From Gorsachius magnificus (lineage: Eukaryota; Chordata; Aves; Pelecaniformes; Ardeidae): a DNA stretch of 64,000 bases. The notes below the pieces were generated by a model, which made no database searches, was not told the DNA's origin, and saw only the letters and a program-made list of their open reading frames with translations. Location of the stretch: positions 38,267,099 to 38,331,098 of the forward strand of contig CM067084.1 of NCBI GenBank assembly GCA_034008185.1. The letters run 5' to 3'. The translations under genes and the position numbers were made by a program. Position 1 is the stretch's first letter. Each line of letters opens with the position of its first letter. Shown piece after piece: positions 1 to 11,212 of this stretch.

Positions 1-52
1 TTTTTCATACGTGAAACAGTTGGTCAGACTAGTTCTGGGAAGCCTGTCTGGG
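1..52 (+). CDS. PTPN13: PTPN13 exon (partial), end of KIND domain
   Basis: Base 1 is the last base of a codon cut by the window edge. From base 2 the frame reads FSYVKQLVRLVLGSLSG and stops at a GTAAGT donor at 53. This matches the C-terminal helix of the KIND (kinase non-catalytic C-lobe) domain, a protein-interaction module at the PTPN13 N-terminus. The exon ends in phase 0, as the next exon needs. The acceptor lies upstream of the window. Confidence 0.9.
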
Positions 53-2808
53 GTAAGTCTGTGTCAGCATTTAGGGAATAACAGAGACGAGCAGGAAGAG
101 AGCAAAGGTGCTAACTCAGAGTCACTCTGCAGTCATTCTTCCTGTTTTACTATGTCGCAATTTTGATAAGGGTGAATGTTGAAAGGAGAGAATTGCTTTT
201 CTCCCATTGTAACAGTTTGTGCACTTGACAACTCCTCCTGGAATAGGCATTCATGACTGCTGTTTCTGAGTAAGATAATTTTGTGATCTGTTTGCCTTCA
301 TTGAAAGAAAAGTAGGGAAAAACAGGAGAACGAAAAAGATTATGAACTCTGGGGCAAGCCTTAGACTTGTTGCTACTTGAAATGCTTCAAAAATGATGGC
401 TGTGAATTTTATTTTATAAAGGCATGCTTGACTTCTGGGGAGTTGATTATTAACAGGAACTTTTTAGGCAGCATGCCAATTCTCTTGCACTTCTGCTCAG
501 CTCTTGGATATGATAATTGTGGAGGGCATTATTGTTTAATGATAACAAATGTGTTAAACTGTTTTCAGAAGTGAAAGAAACTACATGACCTCATCTTGCA
601 AAGTTACTATTCCTGACAGGCAACCTATCCCTTCACCAAAGCCATTACAACACAGCTTCAGAACAGTTAAATAATTTCAAGGCTCTGAGTAGAAAGGAAG
701 GCCAGGAACTGTCAATATTATTAGATTGTTCTCTGGCCAATACTTGCTTTCCTTGTGTTCTGTTTATAATTATAACAAATGCCAAGTGGTTTATTATTGC
801 TGGAATGATATCCCATGATTGTCCTGAATTTTACCCGGTTTTATGTCATTGAAACTCCTCTTTTTTTATTTCATAGGGGTCATGCCAATGTAAAAATTGG
901 TGTCTGGAGACACAGCACTGTAATTGCAAGAAAAATATTTGAGTTGATAATGTTTCCCTTTTTTTAAAAAAAATGGTTATCATCTAATTGTTAGATAGTT
1001 TCTTCATAAATCTGGTTTGGAAATGCTTGCACAAGGTGAGAGATCCCTGCATTTGTCTTAATATTTGGCAGCAGCTGATTATGACAGGCCTCCAGAAATA
1101 GTGCTGAGCCTGAGCTCCACAAAGCATTTCTCTAGTCTGTGAGATTATGTCTGTCAGTCTGGTGCTCCTCGCTGTAATGTCTTGTGTAGTTGCCAAGTGG
1201 AGCTGGTCTGTGATTCAATGAAATGAAGGCCTACAAGGCCTTAATCAGTGAAGCTATTAAAATAAAGATCCAAACTTTTAAATTGGGCCATGAGCTATAG
1301 AAACAGCCACTGTGGAGAGTGAGTCATTAGTCTCCAAGTTCTTAATGGCCCTTTCTGCTTAGCAAACTTTCTGCTTTTCCTCATCTTGTTCTTGTCAGCA
1401 GGCTTTTGGAGGGAGTCTGAGCTTAGTGTGACAGCCTAATCTAGCCAGGCCTGCCAAAGACAGCAGTAGTCGTCCCAAATGCATGTACTGAAATCCAGTG
1501 GAGAGCTGAATCCAGCAAGGGTGTTCCTGTCTCCTATACCATGTTGACAATGAAGGAGCGGACCTACTGGTGGTTATCCAGTACTGAAGTTTTGTTAATC
1601 TTCTATATTTCCTCTGCCAGTAACCTTTTTAACTTAATTCATAACATGTCACCTCATTGGCTTTGCAAGAAGACAAGAACAAAATAGCCGAATAGAACTG
1701 AGTGTTGACAGAACAACAACATAGCTGCGCTGCTGTGGTTTTGGTGTACCTTAGCTAGCCATCCCTGCTGTTTTTCATGTTTAGTGCTCTGTATGTGTGC
1801 TGAAATTTTTAAGTTAATAAGAAAAACATATAAAATTGTTTTTTCGGAGCCATAGTACAACTTACTATTCCAAGATCAGCGTGCCTCCTTGATTGGCCTT
1901 ATCAAAGGCTAGAGATGTCTTAGCTGTATAACTGGTCATTTAGTGGTCTATGAAGCACAGCTAAGAGGTCCGGTTTGAATGTTTTCACTTCCCATGTTAA
2001 TATGCTTTGTAAGGGGACATACGGCACAAGACTGATTCAGTCTTTTTAATGTTAATTGAGTTGCACTGTAACTGTGATGGGTAGAAGGCTGGTTGGTTTC
2101 TCCTTCCAACCTTCCAACTAAGCCACTGTCCAATTTACACCAATTCCCACCATATCAAAAGATCTCAGTAAAGATTCTTTGTTGTAGCAAATAAGCTCTT
2201 CTCTGAGTGATTCTACATGTGAAAAAACTTTTTTTTTTTTAGGGAAGTAGTGATTTTTTAAAAAAAAAAAAGTTTAAAGTTAATCGAAGTAGTTAAGCCT
2301 GACATGCAGAAGGAATGTGCCTGAAGGGCTAAAGAAGAGACTTCTCACAAATGAATGAGATTTTACATGTGTAATAAGTTGTGTGAGGTATCAGCCTAAA
2401 ATTATCAGTTACACAACCATCTTACATCGAAAACTCATCAGACCAATGCAAGTTCCAGTCATGTTGCAACCATGGAACATGGTTTTCAAGTGTTGCTGTC
2501 TCTTCAGTTTGCTGTAGGGGTGGAATGTATTCAAGTTACATGCTTGTGAGCTTAATTTACACTTAGTGGAAAAAAGTAGACCAAATATGTAGTAAAAATA
2601 ATTAACAGATTATTCAAATATGGATAATTCTAGGGGATGTTCTCACTGATGAACTTGTGTTTTATGAAAAAAGTTTGAACTTCCACTCTGAACTTGAACT
2701 TAACTGTTTGGCACTGACTTATGTTGTGCATTTATGTAATGGACACTTGTTTCATACTAATGTGAGTTCTTTCAATATTTGGCTTTGCGTTAACTGCCTT
2801 TTTTGCAG
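53..2808 (+). other. Intron
   Basis: 2.76 kb intron with a GTAAGT donor and a T-rich tract ending TTTTGCAG. I see short A and T runs (for example near 2230 and 2265) but no transposon, RNA gene or coding exon. Small open frames here lack codon structure and family resemblance. Confidence 0.7.
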
Positions 2809-2902
2809 GTGGATCAACTCTCTTGCAATGGAGATAGAAAATTGCAGCCAGATAGGAGCCAGGCTATTCGAGAGAGGCTGAGGGGAAAAGGACTTCCCAC
2901 AG
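2809..2902 (+). CDS. PTPN13: PTPN13 exon, post-KIND linker
   Basis: 94 bases, phase 0 in and phase 1 out, between TTTTGCAG and GTAAGT. The frame starts VDQLSCNGD and includes RSQAIRERLRGKGLPT, nearly identical to the segment just after KIND in mammalian PTPN13. The stretch is rich in Arg and Lys and has no known fold. Together with the preceding exon it fixes the left boundary of the gene in the window. Confidence 0.93.
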
Positions 2903-5879
2903 GTAAGTGCTTCATTGCAGTAAGGGTTATGGCAATAAATACAGCTCTGTGGAAGACCAAGTTTGGGTGAGATTTTGCGGCCAAAGAAAATGAATAGTGG
3001 AGGACTTGCTGATGTTCACAGAACTCTGATGGTTCAGTGTCTAGCTAAGTGTTGGTGATGGTGACCTGAGACTAATTGTTTCAAGAAAATACATGGGGTT
3101 TTTTTCAGTTTTAGTCCTGATGGTAGAAACAGGTGTTAAAAGTTCTCAGCCAAAAATTTTGTTGCTGGAGAAAGGGAAAGGGAATCTTCAGTTGAAGGTA
3201 GCAGCAGCTTTTCTTAGTTTCCTCTTTCTTGTGGACTCTGCTTTCTATTCATAGCTCTAGTTGCACACAGCCTCTTTCCCTGCTTCCCAGGCAGCCCTGG
3301 ACTCTTTTCTTTGCACACAGAGCTTTTTTTTTCTGCCTCCTCTTTTTTCCTGAAGAGAGATATTATATGTTCCATCACAGTTATGCTCTGCTTTGACAGT
3401 TTGAGGTGGACGTGGAGGCCAGGTAGGGTTGTACTGGTACTTCAGGGAAGTAAGGAATGAGGAAACGGCTGGGGGGGAGGGGGGCGGGCGGGCAGGGTGG
3501 GTACAGACTGTTTCAGAGGCAGACTGTTGCGGTTGACACTGTGGAGGAAAAGAGATAAAGTGATGTAGGTTGACAGCTGATGCTGGCCATGACTTCATTA
3601 GATGTCCTTATTTAAGGTCATTGGCAATATCAGCTCTGTGCTAGGCTTCTCAGATAAGAGGATGTATTCTTCCAAAATACTGGTCTCCTATTTTTTTTTT
3701 TTGGAGGAATTGTGGGGCTGGGTAGGAGCATTTTATGAAGCATCAGCTTGGACCACTTGTAAGTCGTCATGATGCAGGCAGTGAGATGTGATAATCAGGT
3801 GAGACCATTCTTGCCTTAAAATGTTTATCTGTAAATGGAGTATGTCAGTGCTAGAATGCAACATCACCCACCCACAAATACTCAACGTAGTAAGTGTCGG
3901 CAACACTGTGTTTTCATCTGCCTCCTATTATCTCTCTGCCTGTTTAACACCAGTAAACTTGTAACAAAGTTATGTTGCCAATGTGCTTGAGTTGCTCCTC
4001 TGTTTTTTAGTTTTATGTCAAGGAACAGTGCAGTGAATTGCAGGAATCAAAATAAACCGCAAAAGTTAGACATGAGTCTGGCAAGGCATTGGTGGTCATC
4101 CATTATTGATTCTTTTGAGATGAGCCCTAGATTAAGCTACTTTTTGATATAAAAACCTTACATAAGTGGTTGCCAGCCCTTCCAGTACGGTGCTATGTGT
4201 TTAGGAACAGTTTCTGGTACAAGCTGTTCTTTGTTTTCTGGCACAAATGCACTGTTCTGACTGCTTTCTTAGGGGCTTTGTTTTCTTACTGGCTTTTTTT
4301 TTCTTCTTCTTTTCCAGAATATTTCTGTAGCAATAGGAAGATCTGTAGGAGTACGGGGTTTGGGACTGGATCAATCTGATTGACTGGATTTGTAAACCAT
4401 GTAATGCCTTTTTTCCCGAGCTAATTAAAATGAATTATTTCCCTGGTTCCCACCAATTTTATAAAGGATGTACCAGAACCTTATTGTTCTGATTGTTAAA
4501 TTGTTATTCTTTAACCCTATTCTTCCCAATTTCCAGTTTTGTCATATTCACATTTTCTTTACACGTTTGTTCTCTTGCCAGTACTAACTACCTCAAGCAT
4601 TGTCATTTCCATACCCTCTTTCCATCCTCTATTCTGCTTTTTATTCCATGATCATCATAAACTGCATATTTTGGTAATGTTCAGAATATTTGTTAAGTTT
4701 TGGAGACATAGCAAGGTTGTCTTTAAACTCTGTTTAGACTCTGCCTTAGCAACCCTGATTATTCTTTCCTTTGTTGTTTCTAGTTTCGTTTTCACTAATA
4801 CAACTGAACAGTCTTTTGTTGGTTTGCTTTTAATTTTCTTAGAAAATCCGTAACTTCTTTTTTTTTAAATGTTTGTGTGGTTTGAGGGGTTTCTTTTGTT
4901 CTTTTCTTAGCTACAAGTTTGTTTAAGCTTTTTAGCAGATCTTTTTTTCCCCCCAGAAGTAATGTTAGTCCCCAAAGTCTTGAGTATATCTTAACAAAAA
5001 AGCTTTTGTTTTAGGTTCTACTAAATTTTGGAGATTGATGTAGTAGCTCCAGCCAGTATCTCCATGGCTTTCTGGCTCCGTCCTAGGGTGAATAACATCC
5101 CTGTAATGTCTGAAACATTCTCTAAGGACTATGTCTTTAACTTAAAGGATATAGACTAGATTATCTAATTGCAGTTTTTATACTATGTCCTCTGACTTGA
5201 AAAAAATATCATGGCTAGAATATTCTTTCCTCTTATCCTTGCTTTTTTTTAATTGCTTAGTAGTATGACTTTGCTTCTGAGACGGTTGAGAGGTGTTGCT
5301 TTTTAATTTGATTACTGAAAACTTCAGTTAGGATGCAGTTTCTGAATCTCTGTAAGGCTGTGAAGCTGAATGTTTGTCTCACTGCTGTGTGCTCACTTGC
5401 CTTCTGGCTCTGCCTAGGATTTCCAGGGTGCCAAGCAGAACAGGTTCCCTTCAGTGTTTGCGCTTATGAAATCAGTGGGTCAGGGAAGAACAACCAGAGT
5501 TAAGGGTTCTCTGAGACTGGCTCAGCTGGTATCAACAAATAAATTTACCATGGGGTTTTAAGCAACCTTAGTTAAAATCACTTTTTGAAAGGTTTCTCTT
5601 TTTAGGAACATTTTATTGTCTCAAGAGATCTAATGAAACATAATCTTTACTACAAATGATATTTGTGAAATCAGTGAACTTGATAAACCCCCAGACTATA
5701 AAATTGGCTGAATAGTCCTCATCTGTTAACCCCTGTTTCTCTTAAGTTGATTGAAATTGCATGCATGTGTAGAGTGTTACAGATAATGTGTGGCACCACA
5801 GGGATTGAATGTTTGTGCATCACTGTTCTAGTGCAAATGTTATTTTGCCTGCATCACTCCAAGCCTGGTCGTGAAGGTA
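2903..5879 (+). other. Intron, left part before the CR1 element
   Basis: First 3 kb of the 17.9 kb intron. It has a G-run near 3472..3493, T-runs near 3690 and 4860, and otherwise unremarkable AT-rich DNA. I found no exon or recognisable repeat. An open frame on the minus strand at 3257..3598 is Pro-rich only because of the G-run and is not considered real. Confidence 0.6.
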
Positions 5880-6640
5880 CAAGTTATTAATGAGATGGTC
5901 TTGAGATGCTCTCCACACAGCTGAATAGAACAATTGAGGAGGCAAGAGGAAATTGCAGCAAATTCCCGCCCAGTGCAGCAGATGCGTCTCCCCTGTGACA
6001 ACTTCAACCTCCCAGGTTCCCTTGCGTAATAGATATGAAGCTCTGCCAGTAGAACGGAACCTTAATGAGGATGATGGTTCTCACAGCTGAAACGTTCCCA
6101 AGGTTAAGACAGCCTAAGCCCTGCATCAAAACGGCTTCCGTAAAGAAAAGACAGGTCATTGTCATGGGGGACTGCCTTCTGAAGTGAACAGAAGGCCCAG
6201 TATGCAGACCAGACCCATTTCATAACGAAGTCTGCTGCCTACCTAGGGCCCGGGTTAAATATATGGAAAGAAAACTTCCAGCTCTGGTAAGGCCCACAGG
6301 TTATTATCCATTATTGGTTTTCCAAGTAGGCAGTGATGAAACCTTAACAAGAAGTCCGAGGGCAATTACTAAGGACTTAAGGGTGAAGGGATCAGGTGCA
6401 CAAGTAGTGTTCTCCTCTATCATTCCTGTTACAGGGATTGATGAGGGAAGGAACAGGAAGAGCCAGGAAATAAATACCTGGCTCCGAGGCTGGTGTGAGG
6501 AGCAGAATTTTGGGGGTTTTGACCATGAGTTGGCCTACACAACACCAGGCCTGCTGGCAAACAATAGGGTATGTCTCAAAGGGGAAAAAGGATGCTTGCC
6601 AAGAAGTTAGCAGGGCTCATTGAAAGAGCTTTAAACTAGA
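5880..6640 (+). pseudogene. CR1 ORF1 remnant (esterase-like)
   Basis: Broken ORF1 of CR1, whose family product carries an SGNH-type esterase domain. Around 5995..6070 the frame reads like the linker QVPLRNRYEAL. Near 6155..6180 the usual GDS catalytic block appears as GDC, with a stop soon after. The intact stretch 6263..6610 holds a segment starting LPALVRPTGYYPLL, then VVFSSIIPV and a tail with DHELA, all typical of the esterase C-terminal half. The Ser-to-Cys change, several stops and loss of the C-terminal His block show that it is dead. Confidence 0.75.
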
Positions 6641-6839
6641 TTTGAAGGGGGAGGGGGATGAAACCAGGCTTGCTAGAAATAAGCCTGGGGACGGTGTGCT
6701 AGCAAGGTCCTTTGGTCTGCCACTTCAGAGGAAGTGGCAGATAGTAATCCAAGTGGCAGCAAAGATGCAAAGGTTATTGATGGGATAGTAACAACTGTGA
6801 TAAGTCACTTAGGAATTAAGACATCTTCCCTCAGAGGAG

Positions 6840-8091
6840 TTGTGGGATCATTAGCCCAGCTGAAGTGCATCTATACCAATACTCACAACATGGGCAACAA
6901 ACAGCAGGAATTGGAAGCCATCATGCAGCAGGAAGACGTTGCCATCACAGAAATGTGGTGGGACAACTCATGTAACTGGAGTGCTGCCATGGATGGCTAT
7001 AAACTCTTCAAACTACAGGCCTGTCAGTCTGACCTTGGTGCCTGGGAAGGTTGTGGAGCAGATCATTTTGAGTGCTGTCACACAGCATGTCCAGGACAAG
7101 AAGAAGATCAGGCCCAGTCAACATGGGTTTATGAAAGGCAGTTCCTGCTTGACTAGCTGATCTCTTTCGATGACAAGGCAGCCCACTTAGTGGATGAAGG
7201 AAAGGCTGTGGATGTAGTGTACCCGGATTTTAGTAAAGACTTTGACACCATTCCCCACAGCATTGTGCTGGAGAAACTGGCTGCCCATGGCCTGGATGGG
7301 CATATTCTTTGCTGGGTAAAAAACTGGCTGGATGGCTGGGCCCAAAGGGTGGTGGTGAATGGAGTTAAATCCATTTGGAGGCCGGTCACAAGCAGTGTCC
7401 CCCAGGGCTCAGTGTTGGGGCCAGTTCTGTTTAACATCTTTATCAACAACCTGGATGAGGGGATTGAGTGCACCCTCAGCAAGTTTGCAGACGACACTAA
7501 GCTGGGTGGAAGTGTTGATCTAGTTGAGGGTAGGAAGGCTCTACAGAGGGACTTGGACAGGCTGCATCGATGGGCTGTGGCCACTTATATGAGGTTCAAC
7601 AAGGCCAAGTGCCCGGTCACAACAACCCCATGCCATGCTACAGGCTTGGGGAAGAGTGGCTGGAAAGCTGCCTGGCAGAGAGGGATCTGGTCGACAGCTG
7701 ACTGAATATGAGCCAGCAGTGTGCCAAGGTGGCCAATGGCATCCTGGCTTGTATCGGAAATAGTGTGACCAGCAAGAGAAGGGAAGTCATCCTTCCCTTG
7801 TACTTGGCATTGGTGAGGCTGCACCTTGAATATTGTGTTCAGTTTTGGGACCCTCACTACAAGAAGGACCTCAAGGCACTGGAGTGTGTCCAGAGAAGGG
7901 CAAGGAAGCTGGTGAGGGGTCTGGAGCACAAGGCTGATGAGCAGCAGCTGATGGAACTGGGGTTGTTTAGCCTGGAGAAAAGGAGGCTGAGGGGAGACCC
8001 TATCACCCTCTACAACTGCCTGAAAGGAGGCTGTAGCAAGGTGGGTGTTGGTTTCTTCTCCCTGGTAACAGGCGATAGGATGAGGGGAAAT
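6840..8091 (+). pseudogene. CR1 ORF2 remnant (endonuclease start fused to reverse transcriptase)
   Basis: The N-terminus of the AP endonuclease (6850..7010, including NTHNMGNKQQELEAI and EMWWD) joins out of frame to mid reverse transcriptase (NYRPVSLTLVPGKVVEQIIL in the +3 frame). RT follows in 7190..7705 with [20 protein letters not shown] and the catalytic FADDTKL. A small deletion and frame change near 7610..7705 leads to the C-terminal part in 7708..8090 ([19 protein letters not shown], then [10 protein letters not shown]). Frameshifts and deletions make it non-functional. Confidence 0.85.
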
Positions 8092-8345
8092 GGTTTATCT
8101 AGTCCATGGTTTTGGGCTCCATCTGTCGTAACAGTCTTTCAGGGCAGGAGAGATGGGGTCTGGTGTTGGGTTGTTGCATGCTGAAGTCAGTTCTGGTTTC
8201 ATCTGCTGCACTTCCTCAGTTTCTTCAACATTCATTCATTCTTAATCTGGGCGATTCTTACTGTTATACCATTGATAGAACATACAGCAATAGTAAAAAT
8301 GATGACATACTGTATTATACAACAACTAACATTACACAATTCAGT
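8092..8345 (-). other. Sequence between Pol stop and CR1 junction
   Basis: About 250 bases after the integrase stop, on the minus strand. No env frame, polypurine tract or LTR terminus is seen. It is probably ERV 3' untranslated sequence, cut off where the CR1 begins; host intron sequence is possible. Confidence 0.45.
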
Positions 8346-9482
8346 TCATTGGCTATTTTCACCCAAAATCAAATCCCTTTGGGGTACGCATCGGACTTCC
8401 CCACCCTTCCGCATCACCCACCAAGTAGAGCCAGGTCCTTGAGCAAAAGCAATCCCACGGATGGGTTTGCCTTTACCTGAGGCAGGAGTAACCCAGACTG
8501 TCTTCCCCAGCATATTTTTTACATGCACTACAGGGACTTTATCCCCTTCTACAGTACGTAAGAGGTTTGATTGGGCAGGGCCAGCTCGGTTGGCAGATCC
8601 TCTAGTGTTGACTAACCAAGTAGCTTTTGCTAAATGCGTATCCCAATGTTTGAATGTTCCACCACCCATTGCTTTCAGTGTAGTCTTTAACAGTCCATTG
8701 TATCGTTCAATTTTCCCAGAGGCTGGTGCATGATAGGGGATGTGATAGACCCACTCAATGCCATGCTCTTTGGCCCATTTGTCTATGAGGCTGTTTCGGA
8801 AGTGAGTTCCGTTGTCTGACTCAATTCTTTCTGGAGTGCCATGTCGCCACAGGACTTGTTTTCCAAGGCCTAGGATAGCGTTCCGGGCAGTGGCATGGGG
8901 CACAGGGTATGTTTCCAACCATCCGGTGCTCGCTTCCACCATGGTGAGCACATAGCGCTTGCCATGGCGGGTTTGTGGGAGTGTGATATAATCGATCTGC
9001 CAAGCCTCTCCATATTTGTATTTCAGCCACCATTCTCCATACCAGAGAGGCTTTAACCGCTTGGCTTGTTTGATCGCAGCACATGTTTCACATTCATGGA
9101 TAACCTGTGTGATAGCGTCCATAGTTAAGTCCACCCCTCGATCATGAGCCCATCTGTATGTTGCATCTCTTCCTTGATGACCTGAGGTGTCATGGGCCCA
9201 CCGAGCTAGAAACAATTCACCCTTATGTTGCCAGTCCAGATCCACCCGAGCCACTTCAATCTTAGCAGCCTGATCTGCCTGCTGGTTGTTTTGATGTTCT
9301 GCAGAGGCCCGACTCTTGGGTACATGAGCATCTACGTGACGTCCTTTTACAACCAGGTTCTCTACCCGGGCAGCAATATCTTGCCATAGTGAGGCAGCCC
9401 AGATGGGTCCCCCACAGGGCATTTGCCACCATCCATGAGTCAGTATCGAGATAGAGCACTGGCCATTTTTCTCTTTCAGCAA
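8346..9482 (-). pseudogene. pol: ERV RNase H end and integrase
   Basis: The longest intact retroviral frame. Real similarity begins about 9415 (IWAASLWQDIAARVENLVV) with the RNase H tail DAHVPKSRASAEHQNNQQAD. Integrase follows with a zinc-binding HHCC module (HDTSGH and CETC about 40 residues on). The catalytic core has aspartates in WQIDYITLPQ and ESDNGTHF and the glutamate in ASGKIERYNG, matching D,D-35-E. A C-terminal DNA-binding region ends at the natural stop at 8346. Upstream residues of the open frame are a frameshift artefact. Integrase is intact here, but the element lacks a second LTR and an intact Gag-Pol. Confidence 0.88.
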
Positions 9483-10560
9483 TATCTAAAGCCAGCTGGA
9501 TGGCTTTCACCTCTGCAAACTGACTTGATTCACCTTCTCCTTCAGCAGTCTCTGCAACTTGTCTTGTAGGACTCCATACAGCAGCCTTCCACCTCCGATG
9601 ATTTCCCACAAGACGACAGGACTCATCAGTGAACAGGGCATATTGCTTCTCATTTTCTGGCAATTCATTGTACAGCGGGGCCTCTTCAGCACGCACCACC
9701 TCCTCCTCTGGTGATATTCCAAAATCTTTGCCTTCTGGCCAGTCCATGATCACTTCCAAGATTCCTGGGCGATTGGGGTTTCCTATTCGAGCCCATTGTG
9801 TAATCAGTGCGACCCACTTACTCCACGTAGCATCAGTTGCATGATGTGTAGAGGGGACCTTCCCTTTGAACATCCATCCCAGCACTGGCAGTATCTCCCG
9901 TTTAATTTGTTCAAAGGCTTGTCGTTGTTCAGGGCCCCATTTGAAATCGTTCTTCTTCCGGGTCACTTGGTAGAGAGGGCTTACAATCTGGCTGTAATTT
10001 GGAATATGCATTCTCCAAAAACCCACAACGCCCAAGAAAGCTTGTGTTTCTTTTTTGCTAGTTGGTGGAGACATAGCTGTTATTTTGTTGATCACATCTA
10101 TTGGAATCCGACAATGTCCGTCTTGCCATTTGATTCCTAAAAACTGGATCTCCTGTGCAGGTCCCTTGACCTTACTTTGGTTTATGGCAAAACTGACCTT
10201 CAGAAGGATTTGGACTATTTTCTTCCCTTTCTCAAAAACTACTTCTGCTGTATTGCCCCACACAATGATGTCATCAATGTATTGCAGGTGCTCCAGAGCC
10301 TTACCCTGTTCCAGTGCTGTCTGGATCAGTCCATGGCAAATGGTAGGGCTGTGTTTCCACCCCTGGGGCAGTCAATTCCAGGTATACTGGATGCCCCTCC
10401 ACGTGAAAGCAAACTGTGGCCTGCACTCTGCTGCCAAAGGGATTGAAAAGAAAGCATTTGCAATATCAATTGTGGCATACCACTTGGCTGCCTTTGACTC
10501 CAGTTCGTATTGAAGTTCTAACATGTCTGGCACGGCAGCACTCCGGTGGCGTAACTTCAT
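9415..10560 (-). pseudogene. pol: ERV reverse transcriptase (palm, thumb) and RNase H
   Basis: Continues Pol in the shifted frame. WYATIDIANAFFSIPL carries the first palm aspartate. A TGA at 10372..10374 interrupts it. The catalytic YIDD lies at 10270..10281, then the thumb and connection from 10263 with FLGIKWQDG and FLGVVGFWRMHIPNYS. RNase H starts YALFTDES and includes LYLDTDSWMVANALWG, supplying acidic active-site residues. The frame is lost about 9410..9420 within RNase H by an indel, probably with a short deletion. Confidence 0.85.
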
Positions 10561-11212
10561 TCAGGCCACGATAGTCTACTGTCAGTCTCCACTCTCCATC
10601 AGACTTTCTCACTGGCCATATGGGACTGTTAAAGGGTGAGCGAGTCTTGCTGGTCACTCCTTGGCTCTCCAGTCGACGAATCAGCTTATGGATGGGAATC
10701 AGGGAGTCTCGGTTGGTGCAATATTGCCGCCTGTGCACTGTTGTGGTGGCAGTCAGCACTTGTTGTTCTTCAACCCTCAGCAATCCCACAACTGAAGGGT
10801 CCTTTGAGAGACCAGGCAAGGTAGACAGCTGCTTAATTTCTTCTGCCTCCAAGGCAGCTATACCAAAAGCCCACCGGTACCCTTTTGGGTCCTTGAAATA
10901 CCCTCTCCTGAGGTAGTCTATGCCCAGGAAGCACGGAGCATCTGGCCCAGTCACAATGGGGTGCTTTTGCCACTCATTCCCGGTTAGGCTCACTTCGGCC
11001 TCCAATACAGTCAGCTCTTGAGATCCCCCTGTCACTCCAGAAATACAGATGGATTCTGCCCCTATATGGCTTGATGGCATTAGAGTACACTGTGCACCGG
11101 TGTCTACTAGAGCTCTATACTTCTGTGGGTCTGACGTGCCAGGCCATCGAATCCACACAGTCCAGTAGACCCGGTTGTCCCTTTCCTCCACCTGGCTGGA
11201 GGCAGGGCCCCT
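10466..11212 (-). pseudogene. pro-pol: ERV protease and start of reverse transcriptase
   Basis: Same reading frame as Gag, entered just after the TAG at 11213. The aspartic protease has its catalytic motif in ALVDTGAQCTLMPS, with a second element near FLGIDYLR. Reverse transcriptase begins about 10700 with IRRLESQGV, then SPFNSPIWPVRKSDGEWRLT and VDYRGLNEVTPP, the expected fingers block. Shortly after this, about 10545, the frame shifts and the rest of this open frame is meaningless. Confident for family, and clearly not functional. Confidence 0.85.

Larger units (their letters stand above)
5880..8091 (+). mobile_element. CR1 LINE, sense, internally deleted and truncated
   Basis: Remnant of a chicken-repeat-1 non-LTR retrotransposon in host-gene orientation. 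In order it holds an ORF1 part with the esterase region, a short start of the endonuclease, then reverse transcriptase and the ORF2 C-terminus. Frames are broken by stops and shifts throughout. About 7010 the endonuclease jumps to the middle of reverse transcriptase, so most of the endonuclease and the RT N-terminus are deleted. The 3' untranslated end with its terminal short repeat is missing: similarity stops about 8091, where retroviral sequence begins. The left edge is approximate. Confidence 0.85.

Noticed and set aside
3257..3598. 113-codon minus-strand Pro-rich frame
   Set aside because: Composition is caused by a G-run on the forward strand; no conserved pattern.
8160..8215. Bases resembling a piece of an LTR (TTCTGGTTTCATCTGC)
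   Set aside because: Does not align with the ends or interior of the LTR at 13231..13821 beyond a few bases.
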